From PALSA-600 sp963842335 (lineage in GTDB: Bacteria > Actinomycetota > Thermoleophilia > Gaiellales > Gaiellaceae): a stretch of 64,000 nucleotides of DNA. The notes beneath the pieces are model-generated. The model was not told the DNA's origin, did no database searches, and worked only from the letters and a program-made list of their open reading frames with translations. The stretch's first letter is position 1. Every line of letters starts with the position of its first letter. Below, in pieces: positions 60,118 to 64,000 of this stretch. The DNA is taken from assembly GCA_963842335.1 (NCBI GenBank), contig CAWJGF010000024.1, forward strand, positions 129,828 through 193,827. Reading direction: 5' to 3'. Both the position numbers and the translations under genes were made by a program.

Positions 60118-60861
60118 ATGCGCAAATTGACGTACGCGGCAGTGGCGCTCGTTGCGCTCGTCGTGACGAGCTACGCGGTGGCGGACGGGATCGAGGGCGC
60201 CAAGAGCGCCAAGTCCGTTGCGGGCACGTTCAGTGCGACCGCGGGCAAGACTTCGACCCGAACGTGCACGACGACCGACGGCAAGACGATCGTCGTCACC
60301 GACGGTAGGTACACCGGCGCCGCGACCGGCGACGCCGACCTGACCGGTCCGATCACACTTCGGGCACGGAGTGTCGTCAACACGACCGACAACGTCGGTG
60401 TCGTCGACGGCAGCTTCTCGATCGACGTTGCGAACAGCCGCAACACACGGGGGAGCTATTCGGCCGTGTACGACCACGGCACGATCGCCGGCCTGGCGGG
60501 CGGAAGGGCCCACCAGCCGAACGCGCGACTCGTCGCCAACCTCTCGGCGACCTTCGCGGCCGCGACCGGGTTCACGAACGGCAAGCTCGGCGGCGGCACC
60601 TCGGGCGGCTCGGCCGTGGAGCTGGGCGCAGGCTCCTGTAAGCCGACGCGCACCACTCCGGAGAAGAGCGAGGCCCACGGGACGATCTCGGCGCTATCGT
60701 CGAGCTCCATCACGGTGGCCGGCCTCACCTGCGCGCTTCCGTCCGAGAAGTCCGCGGACGTGAACGCCAAGTTCAAGAACGGTGATGTGGCCGAGATCAA
60801 GTGCGCACTCGTCGGCGCTACGAACACGCTGACGAGGATCGAAGGCAAGAACCACCACTGA
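60118..60861 (+). CDS. Exported hypothetical protein
   Basis: This 247-aa protein has a clear signal peptide (RKLTYAAVALVALVVTSYAVA). A Thr/Gly/Ala-rich beta domain follows, with repeated short strands (SVAGTFSATAG, GRYTGAATGDADLTGPITL, VVDGSFSIDV, GSYSAVYDHGTIAGL). The C-terminal about 65 residues look like an OB-like DUF5666-type module (HGTISALSSSSITVAG, VNAKFKNGDVAEIKC). No enzyme motif is visible. GGAGGG lies about 7 nt before the ATG. It is a single-gene unit ended by a strong hairpin. Confidence 0.78.
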   Translation: MRKLTYAAVALVALVVTSYAVADGIEGAKSAKSVAGTFSATAGKTSTRTCTTTDGKTIVVTDGRYTGAATGDADLTGPITLRARSVVNTTDNVGVVDGSFSIDVANSRNTRGSYSAVYDHGTIAGLAGGRAHQPNARLVANLSATFAAATGFTNGKLGGGTSGGSAVELGAGSCKPTRTTPEKSEAHGTISALSSSSITVAGLTCALPSEKSADVNAKFKNGDVAEIKCALVGATNTLTRIEGKNHH

Positions 60862-60870
60862 CAGTACGAG

Positions 60871-60898
60871 GCGGAGGGCCCGGCCTCGGGCCCTCCGC
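60871..60898 (+). terminator. Hairpin terminator after the exported-protein gene
   Basis: GCGGAGGGCCCG pairs perfectly with CGGGCCCTCCGC over 12 bp around a GCCT loop, 9 bp after the stop at 60861 and 14 bp before the radical SAM start. No U-tract follows. Confidence 0.75.
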
Positions 60899-60911
60899 TA
60901 CGGTTCGCAGC

Positions 60912-62249
60912 GTGGACGACCCGCGCACCGCCCTTGTGGAAGACCTGATGGCGCGGTTCTCGCACATCCCGCCCGAGGCGGTGCTGAAGGAAGACCTTCT
61001 CCGCACCGGGATCGACTTCGACACCTCAGCACTGAGCGACAACCTCGACGGCGAGATCAAACCGAAGTCGTACTTCATCTTTTCATTCGACCAGAAGCCG
61101 CTTACCCAACTCGGCGAGGCAGCGCTTCGCAGGCCGCCGGAGGAGATCGCGCTGACCGGAGGCCCGTACGAGCTGCGCCGAACGATCGTCTCCGTGCGCG
61201 TCAATCCCGATTCGCCCTACCGCATCAAGCGGGACGCCGACGGCGTGCTGCGCATGTCGCTCGAAGGAAGAGAGCTCGCCGACGTCGGGCTCCCGCCGAT
61301 GCCGGAGTACTACCGCCATGAGCTCGCAAACGGGAAGACCGTCATGGAGACGGCACCCACGATCCAGTGGGGCTACCTGATCTACCTCACCGTCCTGCGC
61401 CTCTGCCAGTACTTCGGCGCCAAGGAGGAGTGCCGCTTCTGCGACATCAATCACAACTGGCGCCAGCACAAGAAAGAGGGCCGCCCGTACACAGGGGTCA
61501 AGCCGGTCGACGATGTCCTCGAAGCGCTTGCGATCATCGACCGCTACGACACCGCGAGGGTCTCGAAGGCCTACACGCTCACCGGGGGCTCCGTCACGAG
61601 CACGGTTGACGGCCTGGCCGAAGCCGACTTCTACGGGCGCTACGCCGAGGCGATCGAAGACCGCTTCCCGGGCCGCTGGATCGGCAAGGTCGTCGCGCAG
61701 GCCCTCCCGCGCGCGGACGTGCAGCGCTACAAGGATTACGGCATCACGATCTACCACCCGAACTACGAAGTGTGGGACAAGCGGCTCTTCGAGATCATCT
61801 CGCCCGGTAAGGAGCGCTACGTCGGACGCGAGGAATGGCATCGCCGGATCCTCGACGCCGCCGAGGTCTTCGGCCCGCGTTACGTGATCCCGAACTTCGT
61901 CGCGGGAGTCGAGATGGCCGAGCCGTTCGGCTTCAAGACGGTCGATGAGGCAATCGCCTCGACCACCGAAGGCCTCGACTACTTCATGAGCCGCGGCGTC
62001 ACTCCGCGTTTCACGACCTGGTGCCCGGAGCCCTCGACACCGCTCGGCCGAGATAACCCAAACGGCGCGCCGCTCGAGTATCACATTCGCCTGCTCGAGG
62101 CCTACCGCGCGACGCTCGACAAGCACGGCCTGAAGCCACCGCCCGGCTACGGCATCGCAGGCGCCGGCAACGCTGTGTTCTCGGTCAGCTCGTTCATGGA
62201 CACGCTCGACCCTGACGAAGTCACCGTCGAGGAGGCGGTTCCGGCGTGA
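60912..62249 (+). CDS. Radical SAM protein with unusual CX8CX2C cluster motif
   Basis: This protein of about 445 aa has a TIM-barrel-type radical SAM core whose only plausible [4Fe-4S] motif is Cys165-x8-Cys174-x2-Cys177 (LRLCQYFGAKEECRFCDIN). The standard motif is CX3CX2C. SKAYTLTGGSVTS follows as the SAM-binding glycine region. Later conserved-looking stretches include YGITIYHPNYEVWDKRLF and FTTWCPEPSTPLG. The N-terminal 120 residues are a separate domain. The GTG at 60912 is the best start. It is coupled by GTGA overlap to the MqnC/CofH-like gene, so the two probably act in one pathway. The product is unknown. Confidence 0.75.
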   Translation: MDDPRTALVEDLMARFSHIPPEAVLKEDLLRTGIDFDTSALSDNLDGEIKPKSYFIFSFDQKPLTQLGEAALRRPPEEIALTGGPYELRRTIVSVRVNPDSPYRIKRDADGVLRMSLEGRELADVGLPPMPEYYRHELANGKTVMETAPTIQWGYLIYLTVLRLCQYFGAKEECRFCDINHNWRQHKKEGRPYTGVKPVDDVLEALAIIDRYDTARVSKAYTLTGGSVTSTVDGLAEADFYGRYAEAIEDRFPGRWIGKVVAQALPRADVQRYKDYGITIYHPNYEVWDKRLFEIISPGKERYVGREEWHRRILDAAEVFGPRYVIPNFVAGVEMAEPFGFKTVDEAIASTTEGLDYFMSRGVTPRFTTWCPEPSTPLGRDNPNGAPLEYHIRLLEAYRATLDKHGLKPPPGYGIAGAGNAVFSVSSFMDTLDPDEVTVEEAVPA

Positions 62250-63274
62250 GCCGCATCTCGGTCGACGAGGCGCGGGCGCTCTGGAACGAAGCATCCGACG
62301 ACGAGCTGAAGCGGCTCGCCCGCGGCGTGCGCGATCAGTGGCACGCACCGAACCACGCCACGTACATGGTGATGCGAATCATCAACTACACCAACGTCTG
62401 CGTCGCGCAATGCGACTACTGCGCGTTCTACGTCCTTCCAAATCAGGAGGGCGGCTACGTGCTGAGCCGCGCCGATGTCTTCGCGAAGATCGACGACCTG
62501 CTCGACGTCGGCGGCGACCTGGTGGCGTTCAACGGCGGGTTCAACCCGAAGCTGCCGCTCGAGTTCTACTGCGACCTCTTCGCCGCAGTGCGCGAACGCT
62601 ACGGCGACCGCGTCGAGTTCTATGCGCTGACGATCGCCGAGTTCGTCTACCTCGCCGACCGCGCGGGTCTCACTCATGCCGAGGCCGCAGCGCGCCTTCG
62701 GGATGCCGGCGTCCACTGGATCACCGGCGGAGGCAGCGAGATCCTGACGGAGGACTTCCGCAAGCGCCACGCCAAGTTCAAATACACGGTGCGCGAGTAC
62801 TTCGAGGCGCAGCGCGCGATCGTCGAGAGCGGGATGAAGACGACCGCGACGATGGTAATCGGCTTCGACGAGTCGCTCGAGGAGCGCCTCGAGCACCTTC
62901 AGCGCACACGCGACTTCCAGGACGAGACCGACGGCCTCTTCTCGTACCTGTGCTGGACGTACAAGCCCTACGGCACCGCCTTCGCCGGTGTGGAGATCGC
63001 GCCCGAGGAGTACTGGCGGCATATCGCCCTTTCCCGCATCTTCCTGGACAACGTGAAGCACATCCGCACCTCGGTCTTGACCCAGAACGCCGATGCCTTT
63101 CGCGCGCTCGACTACGGCGCCGACGACTTCGACCTGCCGATCGAGGATGAGGTGACGCAGAAGGCAGGCGCCACGATCGAGCTCGACCTCGAGAGCCTGC
63201 TCGCCGTGCCGCGCGCACTCGGCTACACGGTCGAGTACCGCCGCGCCGAGCGGCCGGCCGCACTGACGGCGTAG
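62246..63274 (+). CDS. Radical SAM enzyme of the MqnC/MqnE/CofH group
   Basis: This 342-aa enzyme has INYTNVCVAQCDYCAFYV, with Cys52, Cys56 and Cys59 forming the CX3CX2C motif. Further features are VAFNGGFNPKLPLEFYCDLF, WITGGGSEILTEDFR, TTATMVIGFDESLEERLEHL and FSYLCWTYKPYGT. These match dehypoxanthine futalosine cyclase (MqnC) and the related aminofutalosine and FO synthases. MqnC closes the spiro intermediate in futalosine-route menaquinone synthesis. However, QGGLNP is NGGFNP here and the C-terminus differs, so a different substrate is possible. The GTG start overlaps the preceding radical SAM gene. Confidence 0.8.
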   Translation: MSRISVDEARALWNEASDDELKRLARGVRDQWHAPNHATYMVMRIINYTNVCVAQCDYCAFYVLPNQEGGYVLSRADVFAKIDDLLDVGGDLVAFNGGFNPKLPLEFYCDLFAAVRERYGDRVEFYALTIAEFVYLADRAGLTHAEAAARLRDAGVHWITGGGSEILTEDFRKRHAKFKYTVREYFEAQRAIVESGMKTTATMVIGFDESLEERLEHLQRTRDFQDETDGLFSYLCWTYKPYGTAFAGVEIAPEEYWRHIALSRIFLDNVKHIRTSVLTQNADAFRALDYGADDFDLPIEDEVTQKAGATIELDLESLLAVPRALGYTVEYRRAERPAALTA

Positions 63275-63609
63275 CCAGTCCCGCGCGAGGGGTCTCGGCA
63301 ACCTCCGAGCAATTCCAGGATCACCGCGTAGGAGAGCGCGCCTTCCGACTCGATGCCTCTGGCGCGCAGGATGCGGAAGTCGCCCGCGGCGGCCGCCGTC
63401 GCGTCGAGCAGCGAGGTCTTCCCGAGACCGGCCTCCCCGGCGATCAGGAGCGTGCCCGCCCGGCCGAGTCGCGCCTGGTCGAGCAGCGTGCCGAGCCGCT
63501 CGACCTCCGCTTTCCGCCCGATCAGCACGTTCTCAGCGTAGGCCGTCGAGCCGCCGGGGTCGACCTCTTCACTGCGTCGCGCGAATGAGATGATCCGTCC
63601 GCGATTCAC
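63223..63609 (-). pseudogene. Truncated AAA-type ATPase (LuxR-family regulator) fragment
   Basis: The 128-codon frame encodes the start of a large LAL/LuxR-type ATPase regulator: LIGRKAEVERLGTLLDQA, Walker A IAGEAGLGKTSLLDA (residues 56-70) and ILRARGIESEGALSYAVILELL. After about residue 100 homology stops, and the frame runs into the antisense of the radical SAM gene (52-bp overlap). Intact family members have about 900 aa with a C-terminal helix-turn-helix. It is most likely a dead remnant left by a deletion or rearrangement. Confidence 0.65.
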
Positions 63610-63632
63610 TCACCGACCCGGAGGTCGTCGTC

Positions 63633-63914
63633 ATGGCCATGAAGCTCCACCGTTGCTCCAATACCTGGGCAAAGTTCAAGGGCCACCCGTGCTGGAAGGT
63701 GCAGAAGGCGCTCGACGACACGGGGATCGACTACGAGCTCGTCCTCGGGCCGTGGCCGAGCAAGAAGAAGCGCGAGGCGGTGATCGCCGGCACCGGCCAG
63801 GCGGCCTACCCCGCGATCGAGTTCGAGGACGGCAGCTGGTACCGCGAGGCGTCAAGCGACATGGAGCGGACGATCCGCGACGGGCGTCTGGACGAGAAGC
63901 GCGCGTCGGGCTAG
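63633..63914 (+). CDS. Small glutathione-S-transferase N-terminal / glutaredoxin-like protein
   Basis: This 93-aa protein has a thioredoxin fold of the GST N-terminal kind: KLHRCSNTWAKFKGHPCWKVQKALDDTGIDYELV, then GQAAYPAIEFEDGSWYREASSDM with the cis-Pro in AYP (quoted parts are separated). A first strand Cys (HRC) and a later Cys (HPC) are present instead of CPxC. GGAGGT lies 7 nt before the ATG at 63633; a second ATG follows two codons later. A redox or thiol-binding role is likely. Confidence 0.75.
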   Translation: MAMKLHRCSNTWAKFKGHPCWKVQKALDDTGIDYELVLGPWPSKKKREAVIAGTGQAAYPAIEFEDGSWYREASSDMERTIRDGRLDEKRASG

Positions 63915-63934
63915 CGGCCTGCGCGCAAGCGGTG

Positions 63935-64000
63935 TCAGACGGCCGCGCCGGCGCCGGCCGCGCCGACGAAACGCAGCTCCGGGACCTCGTCGAGCTCGCC
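63935..64000 (-). CDS. C-terminal end of a minus-strand gene (partial)
   Basis: The frame from the window edge reads GELDEVPELRFVGAAGAGAAV and stops (TGA at 63935-63937). Composition suits coding DNA, but only 21 codons are visible, so no function can be given. Confidence 0.35.
   Translation of the reverse strand, partial: GELDEVPELRFVGAAGAGAAV

Noticed and set aside
62246..63274. A firm mqnC label
   Set aside because: The radical SAM motif fits, but the loop NGGFNP and the C-terminus differ, and no other menaquinone genes are present.
1..64000. tRNA, rRNA, CRISPR arrays, insertion sequences or prophage genes
   Set aside because: None were recognised by reading both strands; weak tRNA genes could be missed without a covariance search.

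Overview
The window is very GC-rich DNA in which almost every base is coding. GTG starts are frequent and neighbouring genes are commonly joined by 1-4 bp stop/start overlaps. The gene content points to a soil actinobacterium, most likely of the Thermoleophilia (Gaiellales/Solirubrobacterales): a HelD-type helicase, a UvrD helicase with an HRDC tail, an MqnC/CofH-like radical SAM enzyme, DUF402 paralogues, DUF4395, and many single-copy glycan genes. This placement is an inference from content and base composition. No rRNA, tRNA, CRISPR array or insertion sequence was seen.

Layout. (1) 1-14.1 kb: a surface-polysaccharide region. It opens with the tail of an acyltransferase-3/SGNH protein. It is followed by a minus-strand operon of glycosyltransferases, an O-antigen ligase/polymerase-like protein, a heparinase II/III-like protein, a flippase-like integral membrane protein, a DegT aminotransferase, an ATP-grasp ligase, an SDR sugar-nucleotide enzyme and a GtrB-like polyprenyl-phosphate glycosyltransferase. 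(2) 14.1-19.2 kb: a two-lobed aspartic-protease-like protein, three DUF402 genes (one decayed, one fused to a GNAT domain), and two exported proteins. (3) 19.2-21.3 kb: a TetR-MFS efflux pair with two similar candidate operators. (4) 21.3-29.5 kb: a second glycan module (DegT, SDR, two more ATP-grasp enzymes, methyltransferase, polysaccharide deacetylase, GT4 and Wzx-like flippase). It contains a 20-codon ORF that overlaps both its neighbours. (5) 29.5-34.6 kb: secreted proteins, the HelD helicase and an MFS transporter. (6) 34.6-45.4 kb: a long, tightly packed minus-strand operon. It runs flavoprotein, class I fumarase alpha and beta, ComA-type phosphosulfolactate synthase, CysH, CysD, CysN, DUF4395, TauE/SafE exporter, FlgD-Ig protein, O-antigen ligase and PIG-L deacetylase. 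(7) 45.5-48.6 kb: secreted trypsin-like protease, maleylacetate-reductase-like dehydrogenase with LysR, and a VOC protein. (8) 48.6-59.7 kb: a third glycan block (initiating sugar transferase, AsnB, DUF354, a UvrD helicase, CapD/WbpM-like 4,6-dehydratase, DegT, DedA, NAGPA-domain protein). (9) 60.1-64 kb: an exported protein, two coupled radical SAM enzymes, a truncated AAA/LuxR-type fragment and a small thioredoxin-fold protein.

How the genes fit together. The glycan blocks together supply nucleotide-sugar modification, an initiating phosphosugar transferase, assembly glycosyltransferases, a flippase and two polymerase/ligase-like proteins, so they can plausibly build a decorated cell-surface polymer. 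The most intriguing region is 37.6-45.4 kb. CysDN and CysH make sulfite, but no sulfite reductase is present; instead ComA, which adds sulfite to phosphoenolpyruvate, is in the same operon. This resembles the Bacillus sporulation sulfolactate operon and suggests a sulfonate-making pathway. The fumarase and fumarate-reductase-like genes ahead of it, and a TauE-type exporter behind it, may take part. Several families of short dispersed, partly palindromic intergenic repeats are also visible.
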